Source: Actinomycetota bacterium
Lineage (GTDB): Bacteria > Actinomycetota > Actinomycetes > S36-B12 > UBA10799
NCBI GenBank assembly: GCA_020636995.1
Contig: JACJWU010000001.1
Location: 62,001-126,000, forward strand
Length of the DNA: 64,000 nt
Direction of reading: 5' to 3'
The translations under genes were made by a program, and so were the position numbers. Positions 43,564 through 52,549 of the stretch are shown piece after piece. The notes beneath the pieces were generated by a model. It saw only the letters and a list, made by a program, of their open reading frames with translations, had not been told where the DNA came from and did not search any database. Within the stretch, counting starts at the first letter, position 1. Each line of letters begins with the position of its first letter.

Positions 43564-44642
43564 CACGCGCTCCGGCGGGTGGCCAGGACCAGCAGCCGTT
43601 CGAAGGCGGCCCGGGTGGCGTCGTCGAGATCCATGCCGCCGATGACGCTCATGCATGCCTGCGTGCGCTCGTCGATCATCTGCTCGACGGCAGCCCGCGC
43701 GCCCGTGGCCGTGAGCACGTCCCGCAGCGCATCCACCATGGACGGGGTGATCGCCGGGTCCCCGAGGTGTCGGCGCAACAGGTCGCGCTGGAAGGCGTCG
43801 GCACGCTCCCAGGCGATCGCCACCAGGGCCGTTCGCTTGCCCTCGCGCAGATCGTCACCCGCGGGCTTCCCGGTCTCCTGTGGGTCCCCGAAGACACCGA
43901 GCATGTCATCGCGCAGTTGGAACGCCTCGCCGAGTGGGATGCCGAATGCGCTGAGGCGCTCGAGGTGGGAAGGGCCGGCGCCGGCGGCCGCGGCACCGAT
44001 GTGCAGCGGGCGTTCGACGGTGTACTTCGCGGACTTGAACCGTGCCACCTTCAGTGCACTGTCGAGGCTGTAGTCGCCCCTCACCTGTTCGAGCAGGTCG
44101 AGATACTGCCCGGCCATGAGCTCAGTGCGCATCTCGTCGAAGATCGGTTTGGCGGCGGTCAGCGCCGCCGTGTCGAGACCGCTGGCCATGAGCAACTCGT
44201 CCGACCAGCTCAGGCACAGGTCGCCGAGCAGGATCGCTGATCCCACGCCGAAGTCCTCCGATGACCCCAGGTATCCGCGGGACCTGTGCATCGACGCAAG
44301 GCGCCGGTGCGCGGCAGGTTTGCCGCGGCGGGTGTCCGAGCCGTCCATGACATCGTCATGGATCAGAGCGCACGCCTGCAGGAATTCCAGTGCCGCCGAC
44401 GCGGTGAGGATCGGGCCGTCCTCCTCACCTCCTGCGCTGCGCCACCCCCAGTACGCGAAGGTGGGGCGCAACTTCTTGCCTCCGTCGAGCAGGTCTTCGA
44501 GGGTGTCGAGCAGGGGCAACAGGTCGGGGCTGATATCGGTCAGCACATCCACCTGGGCACGCACGAATCGCGTGACGATCTGCGAGAAATCCGCACGCAG
44601 AACGCGCAGTGTCGTGTCGATGTCCGTGGTCGTCTCCGGCAT
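43563..44642 (-). CDS. crtE: Geranylgeranyl diphosphate synthase
   Basis: The 359-residue polyprenyl synthase has the first Asp-rich motif LIHDDVMDGSDTRRG and the second QLRDDMLGVFGDP, with GGKKLRP near residue 60. The residues before the first motif are small (ALEFLQACALIHDD), consistent with C20 product, though chain length is inferred. ATG 44642 was chosen because the upstream frame overlaps the metF promoter region. It corresponds to mycobacterial idsA2 by position. It begins the crtE-crtI unit. Confidence 0.94.
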   Translation of the reverse strand: MPETTTDIDTTLRVLRADFSQIVTRFVRAQVDVLTDISPDLLPLLDTLEDLLDGGKKLRPTFAYWGWRSAGGEEDGPILTASAALEFLQACALIHDDVMDGSDTRRGKPAAHRRLASMHRSRGYLGSSEDFGVGSAILLGDLCLSWSDELLMASGLDTAALTAAKPIFDEMRTELMAGQYLDLLEQVRGDYSLDSALKVARFKSAKYTVERPLHIGAAAAGAGPSHLERLSAFGIPLGEAFQLRDDMLGVFGDPQETGKPAGDDLREGKRTALVAIAWERADAFQRDLLRRHLGDPAITPSMVDALRDVLTATGARAAVEQMIDERTQACMSVIGGMDLDDATRAAFERLLVLATRRSA

Positions 44643-44782
44643 GCACCCAAATCTACGGGCAGCAGATGGTGGCAGCATCCGGGAGTGTGGCCGGAACGCC
44701 GACTGCTCGAAATGCGCGTTCTCCCACACCTCGGCCGGACCGGGGCTCCGCGACGGACGCGGACCCACCTAGAATCCTCAGC

Positions 44783-45670
44783 ATGTCCGCCATCCGTTCG
44801 TCCGTGCGCCAGCGCATCGATGCCGGTGGGACGTCGTTCTCCTTCGAGTTCTTCCCTCCGAAGACCGACGAGGGCACGCGACACCTCTGGGACGCCATCC
44901 GGCGGTTGGAACCGCTGCATCCCACGCTGGTCTCCGTGACGTACGGGGCCGGCGGTTCCACCCGTGACCGGACGGTGGCCATCACCCAGCAGATCGCCCA
45001 CGAGACGACCCTCACCCCCATGGGTCACTTGACCTGTGTGGGATCGACGGTCGCTGAACTGCGGGCGGTGATCGCGGCATACGCCGATGCGGGGGTGCAC
45101 CATGTCCTGGCGCTGCGGGGCGACCCGGTCGGCGGACCTCAGGCGCCGTGGGTCTCCACGCCGGGTGGGCTGGAACATGCCGATGAGCTCGTGGCTCTGC
45201 TCTCCCAACTGGGGGACTTCAGCATCGGTGTGGCCGCGTTCCCGGATGTCCACCCCTCGTCGCCGTCGCTGGACTTCGATGTCGCCGTACTCAAGGCCAA
45301 GCAGGACCGGGGTGCGGATTTCGCGATGACCCAGTTCTTCTTCTCGGCGGATTCCTACTTCCGCCTCGTGGAGGCGGCGCAGGCCGCCGGCGTGACGATG
45401 CCCATCATCCCCGGGATCATGCCGGTGACCAACGTGCGGCAGATCCAGCGTTTCGCTCAACTGTCCGGTACGCCGCTGCCCGATGAGATGATCGAGCGTT
45501 TCGAGAAGGTGGCCGACGACAGCGAGGCCGTGACCGAACTGGGGGTCGAGACGGCCTCGGCGTTGTGTGCCGAACTCCTTGACGGAGGAGCGCCCGGCCT
45601 GCACTTCTACACGCTCAACCGATCGTTCTCCACGCTTCGGGTGTACCGGGATCTAGGCTTGACGGTGTGA
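44783..45670 (+). CDS. metF: Methylenetetrahydrofolate reductase
   Basis: The 295-residue FAD enzyme reduces 5,10-methylene-THF to 5-methyl-THF for methionine synthesis. Characteristic segments are FSFEFFPPKTDEG, VSVTYGAGGSTRDRT, MGHLTCVGSTVAELR, VLALRGDP, KQDRGADFAMTQFFF and PGIMPVTN. Length is normal. Its TGA overlaps the GTG of the CDP-alcohol phosphatidyltransferase-like gene, so the two are co-translated. Confidence 0.96.
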   Translation: MSAIRSSVRQRIDAGGTSFSFEFFPPKTDEGTRHLWDAIRRLEPLHPTLVSVTYGAGGSTRDRTVAITQQIAHETTLTPMGHLTCVGSTVAELRAVIAAYADAGVHHVLALRGDPVGGPQAPWVSTPGGLEHADELVALLSQLGDFSIGVAAFPDVHPSSPSLDFDVAVLKAKQDRGADFAMTQFFFSADSYFRLVEAAQAAGVTMPIIPGIMPVTNVRQIQRFAQLSGTPLPDEMIERFEKVADDSEAVTELGVETASALCAELLDGGAPGLHFYTLNRSFSTLRVYRDLGLTV

Positions 45671-46305
45671 CCCGAAGCGAGTACTTCGAGCGCTGGGCGA
45701 CTCTGCACGGAGGGCTCGATCCGCGTACCTCAATACCCGTCCAGGCGTGGCTCACGATCACCTACATACTGGCCAAGCCGTTGGCGGCGATGCGGTTGTC
45801 GCCGGATGCGGTCACTGTGGTCGGCATGCTCGTGGCGCTCACCGTCCCGTACTGGGTGCTGCGGGATCAGTATCTCCTCGCCGGCGTCGTGTCCCTGCTC
45901 GCCGGGCTCATCGACAATCTCGATGGCGCCGTCGCCATCATGACCGATAGCAGTTCGGACTTCGGCTACGTGCTCGACAGCGTGGCCGACAGGGTGGGGG
46001 ACGTCGCACTGCTGGTGGGTCTCGGACTGGCGGCCGATACCCCGTGGCCCGCTGTCGGCGCGGCGGGACTGGCTTTTCTGCAGGAGTACGCACGGGCGCG
46101 AGCGGCCGGGGTGGGCTTCACGGAGATCGGTGTGATCAGCCTGTCGGAGCGTCCCACGAGGGTCCTGGTGGTCGGGATGTTCCTCATCGCGACCTGGGCG
46201 GCGGGTCCGATCTGGGCCCAGATCGGGGGCTGGGTGGCTCTGTTGCTGGGCATTCTCGGTTTCGGTCAAGTGATGTGGGCCATCCGTAGTCGTCTGGAGG
46301 ACTGA
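45667..46305 (+). CDS. CDP-alcohol phosphatidyltransferase-like membrane protein, altered motif
   Basis: The 212-residue protein has about six helices and the signature D-x2-D-G-x2-A-x-x8-G-x3-D-x3-D (DNLDGAVAIMTDSSSDFGYVLDSVAD, with position 89-110 roughly). All four acidic ligands are there, but the Arg that normally follows Ala is Ile. It would transfer a phospho-alcohol from CDP to an acceptor in phospholipid synthesis, if active. GTG 45667 overlaps the metF stop. It is not closely similar to PgsA or PssA by eye. Confidence 0.8.
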   Translation: MTRSEYFERWATLHGGLDPRTSIPVQAWLTITYILAKPLAAMRLSPDAVTVVGMLVALTVPYWVLRDQYLLAGVVSLLAGLIDNLDGAVAIMTDSSSDFGYVLDSVADRVGDVALLVGLGLAADTPWPAVGAAGLAFLQEYARARAAGVGFTEIGVISLSERPTRVLVVGMFLIATWAAGPIWAQIGGWVALLLGILGFGQVMWAIRSRLED

Positions 46306-46517
46306 ACCGCTGCCCGGGGGCCGGCTGCCGGGACCTGCCTCCGTCGGTGTTGAGTGTTGCGTGGTTACGGGTTTCGGGGTCGGGGATCGGTAACCGTGCA
46401 GCAGTGAACTGTATGCAGCGGCCGGCCCGGGATGGGTGTCCACGTTCCCGGCTTTGGTACTGGTGTTCGTCGTACATGCGTGCGAGAATAGGGGTATTCG
46501 TGAAGCGGGGAAATCGG

Positions 46518-47750
46518 ATGGCGTTCTTCGAGGTGTCACGGCAGGTCAAACGCCGCCTCGACCTGGCCGCCGACCTGCCCACCGACCACCCACCGGTCCT
46601 GGACGAGATCGACGCCTTGGTGGACCAGCTGCCCGACCCGGAGCACCTGTGTGCCGAGGAACGCGCCGGCGCCCTGGCGGCGGTCGCGAAGTTGCGCAAC
46701 CGCCTCGACGCCTACCTGACCGAAACCGCCGCGACCGCCGATGAGCACGCCGACTCTCGGGTGCTCGGCGCCGGGACGACCGGGATGATGGTCGCGGTGG
46801 CCACCGGGGCCAATCCGGCGGTCGGGTCGGCGACCGTCGCGCGGGGCAACGCCCTGCAGTACCTGCCACTGGTGGCCGCGTCGTTTCGCGCCGGGAAGGT
46901 GTCGACGGCGCATGTGGCGGTGATCACCGCGGAAGCCCCGAAGATCACCAACTTCCACACCATCGAGGCCCAGGTGGTGACGATCGCCGAAACGGTGGAG
47001 CCTGCCGAACTGCGGCGGATCCTGACCCTGCTGGCCGATCAGTGCCGGCCCGACGCCCGCGACACCCAGGCCGAGGACCTGCACGCCAAACGGTCGCTGT
47101 CACTGTCGGAGACGGCCAACGGCATGTTCCGGCTCGACGGATACCTCGATCCGGTCGCCGAGGCGGCGCTACGCGACGCCCTGGCCACCCTCATGAAACG
47201 CAGCACCCGGGAGGACACCCGCACCGCCAAGCAGCGCCGTGCCGACGCCCTGACCGACCTGACCACCGCCGGAGCCGCGAACAAGAGTCCGCTGGGGGTC
47301 TCCCAGGTGTCCGTGCTCGTGGACCTCGAAGACCTGTCCTCAGATGGAGCGGTCCTGGATGACGACTCCGCGTTGGGCACCCGGATGCTCGACCTGATCA
47401 CCTGCACCGCGATCGTCTCGGTCATCCTCGGCACCCGGCGGGAGAACACCTTCGTGCCCCTGGCCCTGGCACGAGGCAAACGCACCGCGAACCACGACCA
47501 ATGGCGGGCCCTGACCGCCCGCGACCGCGGCTGCATCCGCTGCGGCCGCACCCCCCGCTACTGCCAGGCCCACCACATCCACCACTGGCGCCACGGCGGC
47601 AAAACCGACGTGTCAAACATGGTCCTGCTGTGCTCGCGGTGCCACCACGACCTCCACCACGGCCACTACACCGTGCAGATGCACAACGGCATCCCCCACA
47701 TCACCCCCACCGCCACCAGAGCACCACCCCAAACCGCGCTTGGAGGGTAG
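46518..47750 (+). CDS. DUF222/HNH endonuclease-domain protein (13E12 repeat-like)
   Basis: The 410-residue protein has an N-terminal DUF222 region (about 1-290) and a C-terminal HNH nuclease (338-385) with CIRCGRTPRYCQAHHIHHWRHGGKTDVSNMVLLCSRCHHDLHH, including both zinc-binding CxxC pairs and the catalytic His. This is the multi-copy actinobacterial family related to mycobacterial REP13E12. GTG 46500 would add six residues. The final 300 bases have a marked C and A bias on the coding strand. It sits alone between two blocks of carotenoid genes, which suggests acquisition, but no flanking repeats were found. Confidence 0.88.
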   Translation: MAFFEVSRQVKRRLDLAADLPTDHPPVLDEIDALVDQLPDPEHLCAEERAGALAAVAKLRNRLDAYLTETAATADEHADSRVLGAGTTGMMVAVATGANPAVGSATVARGNALQYLPLVAASFRAGKVSTAHVAVITAEAPKITNFHTIEAQVVTIAETVEPAELRRILTLLADQCRPDARDTQAEDLHAKRSLSLSETANGMFRLDGYLDPVAEAALRDALATLMKRSTREDTRTAKQRRADALTDLTTAGAANKSPLGVSQVSVLVDLEDLSSDGAVLDDDSALGTRMLDLITCTAIVSVILGTRRENTFVPLALARGKRTANHDQWRALTARDRGCIRCGRTPRYCQAHHIHHWRHGGKTDVSNMVLLCSRCHHDLHHGHYTVQMHNGIPHITPTATRAPPQTALGG

Positions 47751-47759
47751 GGGAGTAGG

Positions 47760-49232
47760 TCAGGCCCGGCCGATCTCGTCGGCGACGATCTCCGCCCCCA
47801 TCCCGACGAGCGGCAGCCCACCGCCGGGATGCGCCGACCCGCCCACCAGGAACAGCCCAGGAACAGCGCTGCGGTTCGAGGGCCGCAGGATCGTGGAGAG
47901 TCGGCCGTTGCTCGACATGCCGTAGATGCTGCCGCCCGGCGAAAGGGTGGTGCGCTCAAGATCTGCGGGTGTGCGGATCTCCCGCCACTTGAGCCTGTCG
48001 CGCAGATCGACGCCGCGTCGAGCCAGCACCCGGAGGACGTGGTCGGCGTAGTCCTCGCGGTGGGCGTCCCAGTCCAGGCCCGCCGGGTCGTGGGCTGGAG
48101 CGTTGATCAGTAGGAACCACGACTCAGACCCCGCAGGTCTCATCGCCGGGTCGTCCGGGACGCACGCGTAGATCGCGGGGTCGACCAGGGGTGCGGGATC
48201 ATCGGCGAAGAGCCCGTCGAACTCGGCGTCGTAGTCCTGCGGGAACCACACATTGTGATGGTGGATGCCCGGGGTCCTGCCTTCCACGGCCAGCAGCAGG
48301 ACGAAGCCGGAGAAGGACGGCTGCATGCGGTTCAGTCGCTGCCGCGCCGTGCGTGCGCGGGGGTCGTCGAGCAGGCGGCCGTAGACCGTGCGCGCATCGG
48401 CATCCGCAACCACAACATCGGCGGAGACCGCTTCGGTGCCCGTGGCGACGCCCGTCACGCCGTCAGCGTCAGTGATGATCCTCTCAACGGTCGTGTTGAA
48501 GTGGAACTGCACGCCGAGATCCTCACAGCGACGGTGCAGTGCACTTGCCAGGCCGTGCAGCCCGCCGCCGATGTGCCACACGCCGAACGTCTGCTCGACG
48601 AAGGGGATCGTGACCAGGGCGGCCGGCGCACGCCGGGGGTCCGATCCGGTGTACGTCGCATAGCGATCCAGGATCATGCGGGCGCGGGGGTCCTGCAGCG
48701 TCGAGCGGCCGAGGCCGCGCAGAGTCTGCCAGGGTGCGACCGTCCGGAGGCTGCGCGCCGAGGTTGCCAGTGGGAACAGATCCCGGTACCCGTCCAGTGG
48801 GCGCCCCAGAACATCCGAGCGGGTCAGCGACCAGATGTCTCCGGCTCGCCGAAGAAGCGCCCGCCACTCGTGGTCGCAGTCGCCGCCGAGTCCGTCCTGC
48901 ATGGCATTCGCGCAGGCTCCAACTCCGGCTCCGGGCAGCACCACCCGTGACCCGTCGCTGAAGTGGTAGCCGAAGGCGGGATCGACCTCGCGCAGATCGA
49001 CGGAGTCCTCCAGGCTGCGGCCCGTCTTCAGGAACAGATCGCGGTAGACGGCCGGGAGCGTGAGTGTGCTGGGTCCGAGGTCGAAACGGAAGCCGTCGCG
49101 TTCGAAGCCGGCGTTCTTCCCGCCGGGTCCATGCCACTGCTCATAGACCGCGACCGAATGCCCCTTGGCCGCCAAGCGGGCCGCCACTGCGAGCCCGCCC
49201 ATACCCGCCCCGATCACTGCCACCCTCGCCAC
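47760..49232 (-). CDS. CrtI-family carotenoid desaturase, CrtD-like
   Basis: The 490-residue FAD protein resembles CrtI but is distinct from the copy at 42 kb. VAVIGAGMGGLAVAARLAAKGHSVAVYEQ begins the protein; KNAGFERDGFRFDLGPSTLTLPAVYRDLF follows; and the C-terminus has GGSAHPGGGLPLVGMGAEIVADEI. It lies near cruF and cruG homologues, where such enzymes typically act as 3',4'-desaturases on hydroxylated carotenoid ends (CrtD) or as CrtN-like desaturases. Substrate is inferred from context only. It is convergent with the DUF222 gene at 9 bases. Confidence 0.85.
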   Translation of the reverse strand: MARVAVIGAGMGGLAVAARLAAKGHSVAVYEQWHGPGGKNAGFERDGFRFDLGPSTLTLPAVYRDLFLKTGRSLEDSVDLREVDPAFGYHFSDGSRVVLPGAGVGACANAMQDGLGGDCDHEWRALLRRAGDIWSLTRSDVLGRPLDGYRDLFPLATSARSLRTVAPWQTLRGLGRSTLQDPRARMILDRYATYTGSDPRRAPAALVTIPFVEQTFGVWHIGGGLHGLASALHRRCEDLGVQFHFNTTVERIITDADGVTGVATGTEAVSADVVVADADARTVYGRLLDDPRARTARQRLNRMQPSFSGFVLLLAVEGRTPGIHHHNVWFPQDYDAEFDGLFADDPAPLVDPAIYACVPDDPAMRPAGSESWFLLINAPAHDPAGLDWDAHREDYADHVLRVLARRGVDLRDRLKWREIRTPADLERTTLSPGGSIYGMSSNGRLSTILRPSNRSAVPGLFLVGGSAHPGGGLPLVGMGAEIVADEIGRA

Positions 49233-49307
49233 GACTGCAGGCTATCGACCCACCGGCCAGGCACTATCGGCATCCCGCCGCGCGGTCGGACCGGGCGGAC
49301 CGGTTTG

Positions 49308-50054
49308 ATGTCGTTCGTGACAGGACTGCCAGACGATCTGCCCACCTACGACTGGGCGAGCCGGGATCCCGCAGAACTCGGAATCGAGACGGCGAGCTGG
49401 GCCAGCGCTCTGCCGGCCGTCACCCCTGGAACCGACTACGAGGATCTCCCCGATGCGCCCGTCGAGGTCGAACACGATCTCGTGCCGATCGCCGACCCAC
49501 GTATCCGCGTTCTGGGAGCGTACTTCCACGAAGGATGGCCCTTCGCCGTGGCCGGTGCCTGGCTTCGTCCTGCCGCGCTGTACCGGCTCGCGGCCGCCGC
49601 CCGGAGCCTGCCGGCGGATTTCGGTCTTGCCATCTGGGACGCGTGGCGTGATCCACGTCTGCAGGCCGCTCTGCACGACCGGGTGTATCGCGACTCGTCG
49701 TTGGCGCCCGGATTCGTCGCTTACCCCGATCCCGATCCACGCCGTTGCCCACCGCATGCCAGCGGGGGCACGGTGGATCTGACTTTGACCTATCGCAAGG
49801 TTCCGCTGTCCCTGGGGACGAGGTTCGACGCATTCGTGCCGGATGCGGCGGCCTCGGCGCTCGAGCCGGACGGGCCGGTTCTGGATCGCGATCTGCGCAG
49901 GCTGCTCGCCCACGTGATGTCGGGAGCCGGGTTCGTCCAGCACCCTCAGGAGTGGTGGCACTGGGAGTACGGCACCCGATACTGGGCCGCTGTGACGGGG
50001 GAACCGGTCCTGTTCGGCCACGCGCGTCCGGCGGGCGTACGCACATCTGCGTGA
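49308..50054 (+). CDS. ddpX: D-alanyl-D-alanine dipeptidase (VanX/DdpX family)
   Basis: The 248-residue M15D zinc dipeptidase cleaves D-Ala-D-Ala. The zinc motif PPHASGGTVDLTL provides His and Asp, and EWWHWEYGTRYW provides the catalytic Glu and third zinc ligand His. WDAWRDPRLQAALHD matches the substrate site. No signal peptide is seen, so it is probably cytosolic and recycles wall dipeptides; no vanA or vanH genes are present, so glycopeptide resistance is not implied. It is divergent from the CrtI-like gene. Confidence 0.88.
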   Translation: MSFVTGLPDDLPTYDWASRDPAELGIETASWASALPAVTPGTDYEDLPDAPVEVEHDLVPIADPRIRVLGAYFHEGWPFAVAGAWLRPAALYRLAAAARSLPADFGLAIWDAWRDPRLQAALHDRVYRDSSLAPGFVAYPDPDPRRCPPHASGGTVDLTLTYRKVPLSLGTRFDAFVPDAAASALEPDGPVLDRDLRRLLAHVMSGAGFVQHPQEWWHWEYGTRYWAAVTGEPVLFGHARPAGVRTSA

Positions 50055-50067
50055 CGCATCTGGTCGG

Positions 50068-51141
50068 TCATGCCGGTAGCGACCGCCCTCGCCAGGTGAT
50101 CGTGCCCCGTCGATGGGCGCGGACCGACCGGGCGTACAGCCACACGAGCGTGCCGATCGACAGGGGGTGGGCCGCGCACGCCGCGAGCGGTTGCCGAGTG
50201 CGTCGGGCCACGCCCAGACGTCCGGCCACTGCCACCGCATAGCCCATGATCCCCAGTGCCCGGGTCCACCGATCGCGTGCCACCAGGGCCGCCACGGGTG
50301 GGGCGATGTACAGGGCGGTCAACGTCGCGATCGTGCCGGGGCCGAAGGCATCGTGCAAGGACTTCGTGTAGCCGGCGACCAGGTCGCGATCATCGGCGTA
50401 CATGCGGCAATCGGCCAGACCCGTGCCGTCCGCCATTGCCGTTCGCAGCCCGGCGCGCTTGAACTGGCGTACCAGGGCGAGGTCCTCGAGCACCTGGTCG
50501 CGAACACTCGCGTGCCCTCCTGCAGCGAAGTAGGCCGCCCTCTGCACGGCCAACATCTGACCGTTGCCCGCGGCGAGCATGGGGTGCGATGACCGCTCGG
50601 CCAGTTGTAGGGGCAGGAAGCTCAGCCAGGACCACTGGAGCAGTGGCTGCACCAGCGCCTGCAGGAATCCGCTGGTCACCTGGTGTGGGTACGGGCACAC
50701 CAGATCCAGATCGGTCAGCAGGGCGGCGGTCCGTGTCGCCGCGTCGGGTCGAAGGATGACGTCGGCGTCGACGAAGAGAAGCACCTCGCCGCGGGCCGAT
50801 TCCGCCAACCGTTGACACGCCCACGGCTTGCCCAGCCATCCGGGCGGGGGTTCGTCGGTCCCGCGGATGACACTCAGCCCGGCCGCCTCGACGGTCGCGG
50901 CCGTCCCGTCCTGGGAGTTGTCATCAAGGACGAGGATCTCGTCCACCCCTTCGAGGCGACGCAGGCTCTCCAGCGTCGGTCCGATCCGCCCGGCTTCGTT
51001 GCGCGCCGGGACCAGGACACTGATGCGGGCGTCTCCGACCCGGTCCGGCCGTCGAAGATGGCGCAGATTGACCAGGCTGAGTGCTGTGGCCGTCGCCGCC
51101 GCCCCCGCACACGCGGCCACGAGCAGGCGTACGGGCCTCAC
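50068..51141 (-). CDS. cruG: GT2 family glycosyltransferase, CruG-like
   Basis: The 357-residue membrane-bound glycosyltransferase has an N-terminal helix (3-21), a GT-A domain with ISVLVPARNEAGRI, LDDNSQDGT and FVDADVIL (DxD), the acceptor region WLSFLPLQLAERSSHPMLAAGNGQ, and two or three C-terminal helices. The gene follows the CruF-like gene with a GTGA overlap. CruG enzymes add sugar at the 2'-hydroxyl of 1'-hydroxy-gamma-carotene derivatives. The call is based on fold and neighbour; the sugar is unknown. Confidence 0.83.
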   Translation of the reverse strand: MRPVRLLVAACAGAAATATALSLVNLRHLRRPDRVGDARISVLVPARNEAGRIGPTLESLRRLEGVDEILVLDDNSQDGTAATVEAAGLSVIRGTDEPPPGWLGKPWACQRLAESARGEVLLFVDADVILRPDAATRTAALLTDLDLVCPYPHQVTSGFLQALVQPLLQWSWLSFLPLQLAERSSHPMLAAGNGQMLAVQRAAYFAAGGHASVRDQVLEDLALVRQFKRAGLRTAMADGTGLADCRMYADDRDLVAGYTKSLHDAFGPGTIATLTALYIAPPVAALVARDRWTRALGIMGYAVAVAGRLGVARRTRQPLAACAAHPLSIGTLVWLYARSVRAHRRGTITWRGRSLPA

Positions 51142-51893
51142 CGGCGCCACCAGGTGACCAGCGCGGGCACCCCCAGGGCGGCCATGCCGATTCCGCCCAC
51201 GAGGGCCACCGATGGTCGATCCAGGAAAACGGCGTTGGCAACGATGCCGCCGATCCACATCCAGCCGTAGAGAAGCAACGGGACGCCAAGGTTCACCTGC
51301 TGGCGCGGCAGTCGGTTCACCGCCCACATCAGCAGAAGGCTGCCGAGGAACCAGCCCAGGTAGTTCTGTAGGGGGATCCCCGGGATGCCGGGCAGTGCTG
51401 GTGCGGTCCGCTCCCACACCCAGTAGCCCTCTGCGACCATCTGTGGGTCGAGGAAGAAGTCCCATGTCGTCAGGCCCACCGCGGCCATCGGCACGACCCA
51501 ACGGGTGGTCACGAAGCGGGCCAGTAGCAGACACGGATAGGCCATCATCGCCCAGGCAAGCGGGACGATCACCGGTACACCGAGGATCTGCGGCTGCAGG
51601 GAGTCGGTGTAGTCGTAAGGGCCGAAGGGGATGTCGGTGGTATGCCCGAGCAGCTCGATGGCCAGGCCGAAGACTGCCGAGACGACCGCGAACCGCACCG
51701 CCCAGCCGGCGCCGAACTGCTGCCATGCGTGGCTGAGGCTCGCGGCGGTGAACAACAGGACGACAGCGCTGGTCACCAGTTCCCGGTCGCCGGCCGGCAC
51801 CAGGATCCAGGTGATCTGGGCCAGAACGGCCGCGCCGGCGAAGAGCCAGGGCACCGCGGCAACTCGGTGGCGGGGGCCGGCATCGGTCACCAT
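51138..51893 (-). CDS. cruF: CruF-like carotenoid 1,2-hydratase (DUF422)
   Basis: The 251-residue integral membrane protein has about seven helices. The DUF422 hallmarks are LAIELLGHTTDIPFGPYDYTDSLQPQILGVPVIVPLAW, WDFFLDPQM and IPLQNYLGWFLGS. CruF hydrates the 1',2' double bond of a psi end group on gamma-carotene or lycopene. ATG 51893 overlaps the crtA stop by seven bases, and its own stop overlaps cruG, so all three are translated together. This makes it a robust pathway gene. Confidence 0.92.
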   Translation of the reverse strand: MVTDAGPRHRVAAVPWLFAGAAVLAQITWILVPAGDRELVTSAVVLLFTAASLSHAWQQFGAGWAVRFAVVSAVFGLAIELLGHTTDIPFGPYDYTDSLQPQILGVPVIVPLAWAMMAYPCLLLARFVTTRWVVPMAAVGLTTWDFFLDPQMVAEGYWVWERTAPALPGIPGIPLQNYLGWFLGSLLLMWAVNRLPRQQVNLGVPLLLYGWMWIGGIVANAVFLDRPSVALVGGIGMAALGVPALVTWWRR

Positions 51894-52549
51894 GGTGCGT
51901 CCCCGCTGACATCGAGAACGGCGAACCGGGCGAAGAGTTCCTCGGAGTACCAGCCGGTGTCCCGGGTCTGTTCGATGACGGCCACATGCTCCGGACGCTG
52001 GTAGGCGAACGAGCGTAGTGCTGCGGGATCCTGCCAGACGCTGAAGGTGCCTTGCAGACCGATCGGCGCCTCCCCGATGCCGATGCGATAGAGCAGGCCC
52101 TCCTGGTCCTGCAGAACGGCGGCCACCGGGGGGACGGCCCGCTGGAAGCTGCGCCACTGCGGTGTGCGCACCCGAGCCCTCGTGATGGCCGCGATCGGGC
52201 CGGCGTGCTTCGCGCCTGCCGGGTCCGGGGAGAAGGGTTCGACCCCCGACCATTGTCCGTGGCTGGCGATCGTCGCCAGCGTGAATCGTGTGTGCCGTTC
52301 GGCGATGGCACCCCATCGCTGCCTCGTCGCCGAGAGTCCGGCGTCGGGGCCGGACCAACATGTCAACAGTGCCCATTGCCGAAGGTCGGCGTCGCGGGCT
52401 GTGAATCGTCGCCCTGCACCGGTGCCCAGTGACTTGTGGAAGTCGAGGTGTGGCACCTGCCGCAGTTGGCGGGGATCCCTGGCCATGCGCCACAGTGCGC
52501 GGGGCACCGCCGCCGGTCGGACGGTCCAGATGTCGAGGACGACGGTCAT
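51887..52549 (-). CDS. crtA: CrtA-like carotenoid monooxygenase (spheroidene monooxygenase family)
   Basis: The 220-residue protein resembles spheroidene monooxygenase CrtA as I remember it: PHLDFHKSLGTGAGRRFTARDADLRQWALLTCW, ASHGQWSGVEPFSPD, GPIAAITRARVR, YRIGIGEAPIGLQGTFSVWQD and DTGWYSEELFARFAVL all align with the purple-bacterial family. CrtA oxidises the C2 methylene of acyclic end groups to a keto group. ATG 52549 overlaps the ybaK stop by four bases; its stop lies in the cruF start. A role on 1'-hydroxylated carotenoids made by CruF is inferred. Confidence 0.87.
   Translation of the reverse strand: MTVVLDIWTVRPAAVPRALWRMARDPRQLRQVPHLDFHKSLGTGAGRRFTARDADLRQWALLTCWSGPDAGLSATRQRWGAIAERHTRFTLATIASHGQWSGVEPFSPDPAGAKHAGPIAAITRARVRTPQWRSFQRAVPPVAAVLQDQEGLLYRIGIGEAPIGLQGTFSVWQDPAALRSFAYQRPEHVAVIEQTRDTGWYSEELFARFAVLDVSGDAPW

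Noticed and set aside
50068..52311. A single 747-residue protein containing the CruG-like enzyme
   Set aside because: The N-terminal half overlaps crtA and cruF in another frame and lacks domain features. GTG 51141, coupled to cruF, is the real start.
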